A stretch of 64,000 nucleotides of DNA from Gimesia alba (GCF_007744675.1 NZ_CP036269.1:620001-684000), one strand, 5' to 3'. Shown: positions 26,620 through 36,262, counted from the stretch's first letter. Notes: generated by a model not told the origin, from the letters alone. Numbers and translations are program-made.

Positions 26620-27753
26620 CTACCTGTTAATACCAGGCTGCCTTTCCGAAATTCGCGGCAAACGTTGTATGTTTATCTGATTCTGTTGCTGGTATTGATT
26701 TGAAAGCGTTCTACGACTGGGTAACGGTGTATGGATTGGCGTATAAGGATACGACTGTAATTTGTACGGACTCGGTGGCGGATCATCGTTGATGTAAGCA
26801 CGCGGTGCCGGTTTGCCGATTTCCGGCTGGTGGCGTTTTAATGCGGGAGCAGGAATTGTCTGCTGCACATGTAATGGTGGTTTCGGAGCCACAACGGGAG
26901 GCTGACTGCGAGGCTGCTTGGGGGGCAGTATCGGTTGAGCCTGTGGTTGTTTTTTCTGGGGAACCGCCTGGATTGGTTTGGGCTGACTCTGTTCTGGAAC
27001 CGCCGGTGCAGGGGGAGCCGGTAAAGCCAGCGGGGGCTCCGGTAGCGTCATTTTCGGCGGTTGTGGACTTTGATTCTGGTACGGAGTGCTCAGTGGTGCT
27101 GGAGGTGCCGCCTGAGGAGTTGGCTGCGTTGGAGGGCTCTCCTGTCTGTAGGCTGTATTTTCATCCCAGTGATCGGCAACACTCTGGTTCCAGTCCATCA
27201 GAGAATACGGAGTGGCGATTTTATTATAATCGTAGCGTCCATCGGCGAGTGCGTGCTCGGCTCCCAGTTTATATCCGGTGAACCATTCCTGGACTTCCAG
27301 ATAACCTTGCGGTGTTCGGTAATGGGCGGCCCAGTATTCTTCGGGAGGAACAGGTGGGACTTCACCCGAGTCACCTAGTGCGATATCGATGTAGGCTTGC
27401 TGGTATCCTTTGCGAAACGCTTTGGATGGTTTGTCTTTACAACTACAAGCCATTGTCTTTAAGGAGCGCTTAGCGCACTTTTTGGCTGCGTGCTTCACCA
27501 CATATTTATCCAGGTCAGTTTGATATCCTTCCAGCGAACGATACGGATGTGGAGAACATTTATCATGATGAAACAGAAAGCATTTCTTAACACGGCAGGA
27601 GACGGTAGAGCATGTGTCATCATAATCTTCGTCTGTATGAGCGCACCCGGGAAGTCCTGTCAGAATTACAGCCAGAAAAGTGCAGAACAGTAGCCGCGAT
27701 TCTGAGATGAACTCAAGAAAATGAGGACCGTTGTTGTCTATTTTGCAAACCAC
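26620..27753 (-). CDS. Proline-rich lipoprotein of unknown function
   Basis: A 377-residue protein with a hydrophobic segment (LLFCTFLAVILTGLPGC, lipobox Cys near 37) preceded by about 20 residues. Residues about 38-195 form a compact Cys-rich domain: several Cys pairs (CSTVSCRVKKC, KCAKRSLKTMACSC) and the helical FRKGYQQAYIDIALG and WFTGYKLGAEHALADGRY. From about 205 to the end the chain is low-complexity Pro/Gln/Ala. Such tails often span periplasm or bind peptidoglycan. It lies about 125 bp upstream of the polysaccharide-export gene on the same strand and may act with it. No known family. Confidence 0.7.
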   Translation of the reverse strand: MVCKIDNNGPHFLEFISESRLLFCTFLAVILTGLPGCAHTDEDYDDTCSTVSCRVKKCFLFHHDKCSPHPYRSLEGYQTDLDKYVVKHAAKKCAKRSLKTMACSCKDKPSKAFRKGYQQAYIDIALGDSGEVPPVPPEEYWAAHYRTPQGYLEVQEWFTGYKLGAEHALADGRYDYNKIATPYSLMDWNQSVADHWDENTAYRQESPPTQPTPQAAPPAPLSTPYQNQSPQPPKMTLPEPPLALPAPPAPAVPEQSQPKPIQAVPQKKQPQAQPILPPKQPRSQPPVVAPKPPLHVQQTIPAPALKRHQPEIGKPAPRAYINDDPPPSPYKLQSYPYTPIHTPLPSRRTLSNQYQQQNQINIQRLPRISERQPGINR

Positions 27754-28005
27754 TAGTAAGCCACCATGCGCAGATTGAGTGTTTATCGATACGCTTGATT
27801 TATCGGGTTGGCGAGATTGGGGCGTGTATGGTTTTTCGTGTCTTGCGGGTTATAAGGGGGCGTAAGACAGATAGAATCGTTGGATATTCAAATATCGGAT
27901 CAGTCAACGTGTTCCGTAAGGCTTCGCTAGATTGCCTGCCTTGGCGTGTGAGGGAACATGAAAGGGGGGAGAGGAGAGTGGACCGGCGGATTCTGCCGCT
28001 CAGGA

Positions 28006-30147
28006 TTACTCTGCAGCGAAGTAATCTTTTAAGAGTCGGTAGACGCGATTGGCACGTTGCTGGAACAGCTGTGGTTTTTTGACCCATCCCTGTGGTGTAA
28101 TTCGGATCATCACATCGACGCGTGGTGTGGAACTGCGGCTGTTAGAGTTCGCTTTTTTGGCGGCACACCCGAATTCGACTTCCACTTCAACTGGTTTTCG
28201 ATCATCGGTTTTACCCCAGAAGGGGAGCAGTCCTGATTTGCCGAGTTGCATCACGGCCCGGTTTGTGTTGACTTCTGTCAACTTCGCACCATTGTCATTT
28301 ACAAAACCGCCCAGCTTGTAAACGATAATGTCGGAGGAGATCAGTGCCTGGAATGTATTTTCAAAGACCATTTCATCAACGGTCGTCTCTACCGAATCGC
28401 TGATTGGGTCGATGCCGGACAATAGCTGGTGGCTGGTGAGGGAGCAAACCTTGTTGCGGCCTGTTTCTTTTGCGTGGTACAAGGCAGAATCTGCGCGGCG
28501 GAACAGACTTTCTACTGAGTCGCCTTCTTCAACCTGAGCCACTCCGAATGAGGCAGAGAGACCCGTTTTTTCCAGTTTCTCAAGCTTCAGGTTACTGACT
28601 GCCAGCCGCAGGCGTTCTGCTTTTTTCACCGCATGTTCCAAATCGGTTTCAGGGCAAAGAATCACAAATTCTTCCCCGCCGTAGCGTCCGACCAGTTCTC
28701 CCGAATAGGTTTCGTGCTGGAACAGGCGTGCCATTTCAACAAGAACATCATCACCCACCGAATGTCCGTACGAGTCATTAATGTTTTTAAAGTGATCGGC
28801 GTCGATAAACATCAGGCTCAACGGTGTCGGATCGGTTTCTTTGTTGAACCTGCTGAGCATGATCGCCAGTTGCGTTTCCAGTTCGCCTCGATTGGCAACG
28901 GACGTCAGAGCATCCATACTGGCTGCCTGTTTGAGGTCGTTGAATTCTTGAGGTCGTTTTAAGCCGCGGGACAGGTCGCGATAGATTTCTGCGATACCCA
29001 TCAGGTGTCCGTCTTCGCCGAACATGGGAACCGACTGAACTTCAATGTTGATCAGGCGGCCGCCAGGACGTTCCAGCATGAATTCGGTGGTCATCGGCTT
29101 TCCATTAGCAATGACCCGGTTCATCGAGCATTCTGCTCTGGTCAGGCTGGTGCCTTCCTTGTTGGTTAGCGGCAGGCTGTTTGCGGTCCAGGCTTCACCC
29201 AGGATATCGATGGCCCGGATGTCGGCCAGTTTTTCCAGACCCGGGCTGAAGAGGAGAAACTGAAAATCGGCATTGACGATATAAAATCCGTCATACAGAC
29301 TCTCAATCTGAAACAGATAGGAGAAAATGTTGTTGATCAGGTTGGCTTCCTGTGCTTCCTGCTCGCTGAATGGCTTGGGTTGATAAAGCCGGTTGACTTC
29401 AAGAAGTGCATCATGGAAGACGTCTTGTTCATTCTGTTCCCAACGTGAAAGGGCACAGACAATGTTTCCATCAAATTGAGTTCCAGCGGCCTCCATCAGG
29501 ATGGCCATGATTTCATCATGTTTTTTGCCGGCCCGATAGACCTGGTCGGTCGCCAGAGAATCATAGGCATCGGCAATCGCCAGGATGCGGGCACCCTGAT
29601 GCACGTCGCTACCAATATATTGAAAGCCGTTGGTCGCGCCACTGAAGTGGTAGCGGGTTTGTGAGAGTATTGTCAAAACTTCATGGTCGGTCTGACAGGC
29701 CTGCAGAACATCGATACCGATGTTGTGATAATGCGACATCAATTCAATTTCATCTGATGTCAGCTTGCCAGGCTTGAGCATGATATGGTCGGGGACACCG
29801 ATCTTTCCGATGTCATGTAGCAGCGCGGCGATTTCCAGCCGTTTCAGATGAATTCCTTCCCAGCCTAAATTGGTGGCGATTCCTTTTGCCAGGAATGCAA
29901 CGCGGCGGGAATGACATAATGTGGATGCATCGCGGGCCTGAAGTGCGGTGAGTAACTTCCGCAGGTGTTTGCGCGAGATGACTTGATCGACGAAATCCGT
30001 TTCACCCGATTCCAACGAGAATTCTTCGTGTTCGGTCGAAAGGGCGATGAGTTCCTTCAGGATCTGTGAAGAGCCCATATTATAGCTGCCATGCACAGAC
30101 TGTTGCTGTGGCATGGAATTACTATTTGCTATGAGAGGACTGTTCAT
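28006..30147 (-). CDS. HD-domain, PAS and GGDEF signalling protein
   Basis: A 713-residue soluble protein. An HD domain (about 55-240) keeps the metal motif HDIGKIGV at 111-118 but has YHF near 166-168 where HD-GYP enzymes have HHE, and no GYP. A PAS domain follows (about 275-395). The GGDEF domain (about 405-570) has GGEEF at 490-494 preceded by GRYGG and keeps FIDADHFKNIND; the RxxD inhibitory site is absent (SGEL instead). The last ~140 residues are unrecognised. It is predicted to make cyclic di-GMP, with an HD part that probably lacks phosphodiesterase activity and may sense or regulate. A ribosome site AAGG precedes the start. Transcribed alone. Confidence 0.9.
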   Translation of the reverse strand: MNSPLIANSNSMPQQQSVHGSYNMGSSQILKELIALSTEHEEFSLESGETDFVDQVISRKHLRKLLTALQARDASTLCHSRRVAFLAKGIATNLGWEGIHLKRLEIAALLHDIGKIGVPDHIMLKPGKLTSDEIELMSHYHNIGIDVLQACQTDHEVLTILSQTRYHFSGATNGFQYIGSDVHQGARILAIADAYDSLATDQVYRAGKKHDEIMAILMEAAGTQFDGNIVCALSRWEQNEQDVFHDALLEVNRLYQPKPFSEQEAQEANLINNIFSYLFQIESLYDGFYIVNADFQFLLFSPGLEKLADIRAIDILGEAWTANSLPLTNKEGTSLTRAECSMNRVIANGKPMTTEFMLERPGGRLINIEVQSVPMFGEDGHLMGIAEIYRDLSRGLKRPQEFNDLKQAASMDALTSVANRGELETQLAIMLSRFNKETDPTPLSLMFIDADHFKNINDSYGHSVGDDVLVEMARLFQHETYSGELVGRYGGEEFVILCPETDLEHAVKKAERLRLAVSNLKLEKLEKTGLSASFGVAQVEEGDSVESLFRRADSALYHAKETGRNKVCSLTSHQLLSGIDPISDSVETTVDEMVFENTFQALISSDIIVYKLGGFVNDNGAKLTEVNTNRAVMQLGKSGLLPFWGKTDDRKPVEVEVEFGCAAKKANSNSRSSTPRVDVMIRITPQGWVKKPQLFQQRANRVYRLLKDYFAAE

Positions 30148-30615
30148 CTTGCGACCTTAACGCGGATACGAAAATCGAATGGAACTCTGACACAGTTTGT
30201 CACGTACAATTCGGTTTTCTGTTTCGCGCCACAAAAAATCTGATTTATCGCAATGTCTTTGTCAGGAGACGAATTTGTTTTGGTTCAATCACGCGTCACT
30301 ATCACTGGGGAGTGAATAGGTTCTCGTATCAAAACAAAGACATAGTTACTGGGAGCATATTTAAGACACTGATGTCTGCTTGGCGTTGTTAATACAACCC
30401 AATGAATACATCAATGTGGATAGACTATATTTACACTAGGTCGGGAATGAAGGTTGTCAAATCGCAACATGAAATGGGACAGCAGGAACGACGGGCTCAA
30501 ATCCTGATAATCCGAGTGGCAGGTTCGTGGTGAAATCAGCGGTCAGCGCGACTGGTGCGATTGTATGGACTGTGTGGATCCTTTGAAGCGGATTCCGTGA
30601 TGTCGACGAGCAGAC
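30148..30615. other. Intergenic stretch without a recognised gene
   Basis: 468 bp between the GGDEF protein start and the IclR gene stop, both on the minus strand. It should carry the promoter for the GGDEF gene. I see no convincing open frame, tRNA or clear terminator. Confidence 0.5.
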
Positions 30616-31416
30616 TTATCGATTAAATTCCACGGTGGCAGCATTCGCCCGGGATTGAACGATTTGCCCCAGCGATTCGTATTCATCCTGCGGAACTCGT
30701 TCTGCTGGCCCCGTGATCGTAAAGGCGGCGATGGCGATGCCATTCCGATCTCGAATCGGAGCGGCGATGCAGCGAATGCCTGTCAGCCCCTCTTCATGAT
30801 CAATCGCATAGCCGCGTTGGCGAATCAGATCCAATTCATTGAGAAAAGCACGTTTTGAAGTAATCGTTTGTGGAGTGAATCGTTTAAAACGAATTCGATT
30901 CACCAGATCCTCGCGTTCATTTTCCGGTAAAAAAGCAGCGATGGCTTTTCCAGGAGCACAACTGTAGCAAGGCGCACGGGCACCGATCTCCGCAGAGTAC
31001 TTGAAGGCGTGTCGCGCCAGCAACTGTTCGAGGATTACGATCTCGGTATCAATCAGACAACAGAGTTGCGTGGTCTCGCCGGTCATGTCACGCAGTTCCC
31101 GCATCGGGCCAATCGCACATTCTGATAAAGGGCGATCTTGCACGCTGGGAGGAATTAACTGCAGGAAACGGTTCGTGAGATAAAACTTTTTCGTCGCCAG
31201 ATCGCGCGAGACATAGCCCATCTCTTCCAGTGCTTTTCCGATGCGTAATAAAGACGCCTGCGGAATGGAAAGTTGTTCGCTGAGTTCACTGAGGGTGCAG
31301 CCATGCGAATGTTTTGCCAGATATTCGAGCAAGGCAATGCCCCGCTGCAAACTGGGAGAGGCGGCTGCATCGGTTTTCGGATTTGTGCGCGGGACGCTCA
31401 TTGTTGTTGACTTCAT
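30616..31416 (-). CDS. IclR family transcriptional regulator
   Basis: A 266-residue regulator from the ATG at 31416. The N-terminal winged helix (about 22-85) begins SLQRGIALLEYLAKHSHGCTL and continues SELSEQLSIPQASLLRIGKALE and MGYVSRD. The IclR effector domain follows, with ARAPCYSCAPGKAIAAFLP near the middle, FKRFTPQTITS and the signature RGYAIDHEEGLTGIRCIAAPI, then GPAERVP. No strong ribosome site separates the ATGs at 31458, 31416 and 31401. It is divergent from the cytochrome/DUF1501 pair. An inverted repeat TGAAA-N4-TTTCA overlaps its leader and is a candidate operator, so autoregulation and control of the neighbours are plausible. Confidence 0.93.
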   Translation of the reverse strand: MKSTTMSVPRTNPKTDAAASPSLQRGIALLEYLAKHSHGCTLSELSEQLSIPQASLLRIGKALEEMGYVSRDLATKKFYLTNRFLQLIPPSVQDRPLSECAIGPMRELRDMTGETTQLCCLIDTEIVILEQLLARHAFKYSAEIGARAPCYSCAPGKAIAAFLPENEREDLVNRIRFKRFTPQTITSKRAFLNELDLIRQRGYAIDHEEGLTGIRCIAAPIRDRNGIAIAAFTITGPAERVPQDEYESLGQIVQSRANAATVEFNR

Positions 31417-31419
31417 ATA

Positions 31420-31433
31420 TGAAATAGGTTTCA
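31420..31433. promoter_or_regulatory. Candidate IclR operator
   Basis: A perfect inverted repeat TGAAA-TAGG-TTTCA, with a third copy of the half-site TGAAAT at 31438. It lies just downstream of a predicted IclR promoter and between divergent genes. The assignment as an IclR operator is inference. Confidence 0.45.
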
Positions 31434-31443
31434 ATAGTGAAAT

Positions 31444-31472
31444 ATGGTATGGGGTCAAGGCACGTGTGTCAA
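31444..31472 (-). promoter_or_regulatory. Candidate promoter for the IclR gene
   Basis: On the minus strand a perfect -35 box TTGACA (31467-31472) is followed after 17 bp by TACCAT (31444-31449), a -10 with four of six consensus positions. The start site would fall next to the inverted repeat at 31420-31433. Confidence 0.45.
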
Positions 31473-31550
31473 CCTCATCCGCAGGAAATTGACAATCAGC
31501 GATAGAGCAGTCCTCCTTTCGAATCGAACGGCAGCAGAAAGAAACGTGCC

Positions 31551-34500
31551 ATGCGCGCAGGCGAAAAACTTGGAATGGTTTTGACGGCGATTCTCTGGTT
31601 GGGTTGCCCTGTGATCTCTCCAGCAGAAGAGTCCTTTCAAAATAAAGCGACGCAGCAAGCCGACTTTGACCGCGTGATCGCCCCGTTAATTGCCGCCCGT
31701 TGTTTGGATTGTCATGCGGGTCTGGATCCCAAAGCTGGTTTCGATTTTTCCCGTCGGGCGTCAGCCTTTCAGGGAGGAGAAAGTGGCCCCGCGCTGCAAG
31801 CGGGCAAGCCGGACGAAAGTTTGATCTGGCAGTATATCGAGTCCGATGAGATGCCTCCCGAACATCCTCTCTCTGCAGATGAGAAGCGATTGTTCAAACA
31901 ATGGATCCAGGCCGGTGCGCCTTGGGGCACCGATCCCATTGATCCCTTCAGCAAGACAACGAAAAAGCGGGGCGGCTATGACTGGTGGTCACTGCAGCCG
32001 TTACGCCAGACGACTGTTCCAGAGGTTTCCGACAAACAGTGGGTTCGCAATCCGATTGACGCGTTCGTCCTGGCGCGATTGCGGGAGCAGCATCTTGAAC
32101 CCCAGTCCCGCGCCGATCGCAGAACTTTAATTCGTCGTCTTTATTATTCGGTGATTGGCTTGCCCCCCGAACCGGAAGAAGTGGAAGCGTTCGTGAATGA
32201 TCCTGCACCGGATGCTTATGAAAAACGGGTAGATCAATTGCTGGCATCGCCGCACTACGGCGAACACTGGGCGCGGCACTGGCTGGACGTGGTTCGCTTT
32301 GGAGAGAGTAACGGTTTCGAGCGGGATCAACCACGTACGAATGCCTGGCATTATCGGAACTGGGTGATTCAGGCGTTCAATCGGGATCTGCCTTACGATC
32401 AGTTTGTCCGATTGCAACTGGCCGGTGATATGCTGAAGCCCGACGATCCCAGTGCGGTGATCGCGACCGGGTTCCTCGTTGCCGGCCCGCACGATGTGGT
32501 GATTCCCCAGAGTCAGGCGATGCGGGAAACGATGCGTCAGGATGAACTGGAAGACAAAATTGGGGTGGTCAGCCAGACGTTTCTTGGATTAACGGTGAAT
32601 TGTGCCCGTTGTCACGATCACAAGTTTGATCCGATCAGCCAGCAGGAATATTATCAGATTGCCGCTGCACTGGCGGGCGTCGAACATGGCGAACGTGATC
32701 TTCCCAATCCCCAGTACATGCAGGCACAGCAACAGTTGGCCGAACATAGCAAGAAGCTGCAGAAAGTTCAGGCGACTCTATTCGAGTTAGACGCACAGGC
32801 GCGCCAGCGTGTGATGGCCAGTCGCACAACGCAAGATAAAAGTGATCTACCAGTCTCTGTCTCGTCACCGGTTGCTGCCTGGGATTTTCAGAATAGCACT
32901 CTGGATCAGGTGGGGGGCTTAAAAGGGACGTTACACGGTTCTGCAAAACAGACCAAAGAGGGACTAGTGGTGGACGGCAATCAATCGTTTTTGAATACCG
33001 AGCCGCTGAAGGTGAATCTGAAAGAGAAGACGCTCGAAGCCTGGGTAAAACTTGCGGACCTCGATCAACGTGGCGGTGGCGTGATGAGTGTGCAGACGGT
33101 GGACGGAGTTCTGTTCGATGCGATTGTGTTTGGCGAGCAGCAGCCGGGGCACTGGCTGGCGGGAAGTAATAATTTCAGCAGGACCAAATCGTTTCAGGGC
33201 ATCGCAGAACAAGAGGCGGCAGAAAAAGAAGTACAGATTGCGATTGTCTATTACGCCGACGGTAAAATCGCCGCCTATCGCAATGGTGCACCGTATGGGA
33301 TCGCTTACCAGTCGCGACAGTTACAACCGTTCTCAGCCGGGAAATCCGAAATTTTGTTTGGATTACGACATGGATCACCTGCTGGGAATCGACTCTTAAA
33401 AGGTGTCATCAGCAGAGCCCGCCTGTATGACCGGGTACTGACGGCTGAAGAAATACAAGCGTCTGCAAAATGGGGAGGCACTTATTTTTCAGAAGCAGAG
33501 CTGACGGCGGTATTGACGAAACCCGAACAGATCCAGCGCCAAACCCTGCTCAAAGAACGGAAGGAACTCCAGGCAGAAATCACGCGTCTGCAGGCGATTC
33601 AACCGACGAAAGTCTATGCGGCGCTTTCCCGAAATCCGGGCGTGTCGCATGTGTTGCGACGCGGGAATGTGAATGCCCCGGCGGACGTGGTCAATCCGGG
33701 TGGGCTCAATGCAATCAAAGGCGTGAAGGGCGATCTGGGACTGGCGTCCGACAGCCCGGATCGCGACCGACGTATGAAATTTGCACGCTGGGTGACCGAT
33801 TCGCAAAATCCGTTGTTTGCCCGCGTAATTGTGAATCGGGTCTGGCACTATCATTTCGGGCAGGGGCTCGTGAATACGCCCAATGATTTCGGCTTTAACG
33901 GCGGACGTTGTACACATCCGGAACTGCTCGACTGGTTGGCGGCACAACTGATTCGCGAAAATTGGAGCCTGAAATCATTGCATCGTCTGATTCTGATGTC
34001 GGCGACCTTTCAACAATCTTCAGAACCACAGCCCGAGGCATTGAAAGTCGATGCCGACAATCGATGGTTGTGGCGGAAAAGCCCGCAGCGAATCGAAGCC
34101 GAGTCGATCCGTGATTCAATCCTGAAAGTAGCCGGCGAACTCAATCCCAAAGTCGGCGGCCAGGGATACCAGGATGTGAAATCCTATTTCTTCAAAGGGA
34201 CCCAGTTTTACGAGCCGTTGGATCCGGTCGGCAAAGAATTCAATCGTCGTTCGATCTATCGGTTTTCTGCCCGAGGCGGGCGGCATCCTTTGCTGGAAAC
34301 GTTTGATTGCCCTGATCCTTCTACGACGACGCCCGATCGGGCCTCCACTACGACGCCGCTCCAGGCACTGTCGTTAATGAATGCCTCATTCGTGTTGCGG
34401 ATGTCAGATCAGTTAGCCGAGCGCGTTGAGCAACGGGCGGGTTCAAAACAGGAGCAGCAGATTGATGAACTGTTTCTACTGGCGTTTCAACGGCGTCCCC

Positions 34501-34604
34501 GACCGCAAGAGGCGAAGCTGGCACGCGACTTTCTGGAGCAGCACGGTTTGTCTGCGTTGTGCCGCGTGATTCTGAATAGCAATGAATTTTTATATGTGAA
34601 TTGA
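31551..34604 (+). CDS. PSCyt1/DUF1549/DUF1553 cytochrome protein with LamG-like insert
   Basis: A 1017-residue secreted protein (signal peptide about 1-26). Domain order: a planctomycete cytochrome c (PSCyt1, about 40-115) with the haem motif CLDCH at 51-55 and a downstream EMPPE; DUF1549 (about 160-365) with SPHYGEHWARHWLDVVRFGESNGFERD split over positions and a second CxxCH in NCARCHDHKFDP near 349; a LamG/concanavalin-like insert (about 430-630, SPVAAWDFQNSTLDQVGGLKG region); and DUF1553 (about 730-990) with NPLFARVIVNRVWHYHFG and ASTTTPLQALSLMN. Paired DUF1553/DUF1501 genes are a hallmark of planctomycetes and are thought to serve polysaccharide catabolism. The DUF1501 gene starts 4 bp later, so translation is coupled. 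Confidence 0.93.
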   Translation: MRAGEKLGMVLTAILWLGCPVISPAEESFQNKATQQADFDRVIAPLIAARCLDCHAGLDPKAGFDFSRRASAFQGGESGPALQAGKPDESLIWQYIESDEMPPEHPLSADEKRLFKQWIQAGAPWGTDPIDPFSKTTKKRGGYDWWSLQPLRQTTVPEVSDKQWVRNPIDAFVLARLREQHLEPQSRADRRTLIRRLYYSVIGLPPEPEEVEAFVNDPAPDAYEKRVDQLLASPHYGEHWARHWLDVVRFGESNGFERDQPRTNAWHYRNWVIQAFNRDLPYDQFVRLQLAGDMLKPDDPSAVIATGFLVAGPHDVVIPQSQAMRETMRQDELEDKIGVVSQTFLGLTVNCARCHDHKFDPISQQEYYQIAAALAGVEHGERDLPNPQYMQAQQQLAEHSKKLQKVQATLFELDAQARQRVMASRTTQDKSDLPVSVSSPVAAWDFQNSTLDQVGGLKGTLHGSAKQTKEGLVVDGNQSFLNTEPLKVNLKEKTLEAWVKLADLDQRGGGVMSVQTVDGVLFDAIVFGEQQPGHWLAGSNNFSRTKSFQGIAEQEAAEKEVQIAIVYYADGKIAAYRNGAPYGIAYQSRQLQPFSAGKSEILFGLRHGSPAGNRLLKGVISRARLYDRVLTAEEIQASAKWGGTYFSEAELTAVLTKPEQIQRQTLLKERKELQAEITRLQAIQPTKVYAALSRNPGVSHVLRRGNVNAPADVVNPGGLNAIKGVKGDLGLASDSPDRDRRMKFARWVTDSQNPLFARVIVNRVWHYHFGQGLVNTPNDFGFNGGRCTHPELLDWLAAQLIRENWSLKSLHRLILMSATFQQSSEPQPEALKVDADNRWLWRKSPQRIEAESIRDSILKVAGELNPKVGGQGYQDVKSYFFKGTQFYEPLDPVGKEFNRRSIYRFSARGGRHPLLETFDCPDPSTTTPDRASTTTPLQALSLMNASFVLRMSDQLAERVEQRAGSKQEQQIDELFLLAFQRRPRPQEAKLARDFLEQHGLSALCRVILNSNEFLYVN

Positions 34605-34608
34605 AGCC

Positions 34609-36090
34609 ATGATGACGAATCCCTTTGATCAAAATTCGAAAGCCGGTTCTACCTGTGATGCAGACAGTATGTCGCGTCGCGAATTTTTTTCCTGGGCGAA
34701 AACCGGCCTGGCGGGAACGGCGCTGATGGATTTGCTGCTGAAGCAGAAACCACTTTGTGCAGAGGCTCCGGGGAAAACTCTACCAACGGGAACTCATTTC
34801 CCCCCGCGCGTCAAACGGGTGATTCATGTCTGCCTGATCGGGGGATTGAGTCACCTGGATTCGTTTGACTATAAGCCGGCGCTTAAAAAACTGCATGGCA
34901 AGGTTATGCCGACCGAGAAGAAGCCGGAAACGTTTTTCGGTCAGGTTGGATTATTGCGCAAGAATGATTTTGAGTTCAAACAGCGGGGCAAAAGTGGGCT
35001 CTGGATTTCAGACCTGTTTCCTCACATCGCGTCACAGGCAGATGAGCTGACGTTGATTCGTTCCATGAAAGCCGACTCTGCCAATCATACGCCGGCGACG
35101 TTTCAGGAGAATACGGGTTTTCGATTGAACGGCTTTCCGGTACTGGGAGCCTGGCTCTCGTATGGCTTAGGGTGTGAAACCGATGAGCTGCCGTCGTTTG
35201 TGGTATTGCCCGATGTCCGCGGCTATCCGGCGGCGGGAACGATTAACTGGTCGAACGGATTTCTGCCGGCATTGCATCAGGGGGTTCCCTTCCAGACCGA
35301 AGGACCGGCGATACGTGATCTGTTTCCCGGTCGCAAGATTTCGAATGCCACCGAAGTCGCCAGTCGCCAGTTATTAAATCAATTCAATCAGAGTCATCTT
35401 GAACGGACCGGAGCCAACAGCGATCTGGTCGCCCGGATTCGCAGCCACGAACTGGCAGCGAAAATGCAGTTGGCCGTTCCCCAAGTGACGGATCTGTCGG
35501 GAGAGACGGCTGCCACGAAAGCCCTGTACGGCTTCGATTCTGAAGAGACGGCTCCCTTTGCCCGCAATTGTCTGTTGGCACGGCGGTTATTGGAACAGGG
35601 GGTGCGGTTTGTGCAGTTGTTTTCTGGTGGCTCGTTTGGATCGCCGCGGATTAACTGGGATGGTCATGAAGACGTCAAACGAAATCACCTTCGCGAAGCG
35701 ACCCGCATCGATCAGCCCGTTGCCGGTTTGTTGAAAGATCTGAGACAGCGGGGCATGCTGGATGACACTCTGGTTCTGTTTTCAACGGAATTCGGACGAA
35801 CCCCGTTTACTCAATCTGCCTCGAACACCGTGGGGACGGGGCGTGATCATAATATGAACGGTTTTTCCGTCTGGATGGCAGGGGGCGGTCTCAAGCACGG
35901 GATTGATTTTGGTGCGACCGATGAATTCGGCTGGAAATCAGTCGAACAGACGGTTGCCTGGCACGATTATCATGCAACGGTGCTGCATTTACTGGGCATT
36001 GATCACACACGTTTGACGTATTATCACAATGGCATCGAACGCCGTCTGACGAATGTGCACGGCGAAGTGATTCATGATCTTCTCGCTTAA
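34609..36090 (+). CDS. DUF1501 Tat-exported protein
   Basis: A 493-residue protein with a twin-arginine signal (SRREFFSWAKTGLAGTALM, about 22-40). The DUF1501 domain shows VKRVIHVCLIGGLSHLDSFD, SANHTPATFQENTGF, GAWLSYGLG and the late block DTLVLFSTEFGRTPF, GRDHNMNGFSVWMAGGGLKHG and ATVLHLLGIDHTRLTY. The fold belongs to the alkaline phosphatase/sulfatase superfamily, but the phosphoryl-accepting Ser/Cys is not obvious, so activity is unknown. Its ATG is 4 bp after the cytochrome gene stop, which fits a two-protein system at the cell surface. Regulation by the divergent IclR protein is an inference from position. Confidence 0.93.
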   Translation: MMTNPFDQNSKAGSTCDADSMSRREFFSWAKTGLAGTALMDLLLKQKPLCAEAPGKTLPTGTHFPPRVKRVIHVCLIGGLSHLDSFDYKPALKKLHGKVMPTEKKPETFFGQVGLLRKNDFEFKQRGKSGLWISDLFPHIASQADELTLIRSMKADSANHTPATFQENTGFRLNGFPVLGAWLSYGLGCETDELPSFVVLPDVRGYPAAGTINWSNGFLPALHQGVPFQTEGPAIRDLFPGRKISNATEVASRQLLNQFNQSHLERTGANSDLVARIRSHELAAKMQLAVPQVTDLSGETAATKALYGFDSEETAPFARNCLLARRLLEQGVRFVQLFSGGSFGSPRINWDGHEDVKRNHLREATRIDQPVAGLLKDLRQRGMLDDTLVLFSTEFGRTPFTQSASNTVGTGRDHNMNGFSVWMAGGGLKHGIDFGATDEFGWKSVEQTVAWHDYHATVLHLLGIDHTRLTYYHNGIERRLTNVHGEVIHDLLA

Positions 36091-36262
36091 AATTCATCAG
36101 TACTTGTTGATTCACAACCTGAGTACTGGATTTTTTCAAGAACGCAATTTGTGCGCATAGACGAATCGTCTAGAATAGCTATAGTGTGTGCATGAACGAA
36201 ATCGAGGAGGGCGCTGACTTCTGTTTGATTGGTATGAACGTCCTTTCTATAAAACTAGTGTG

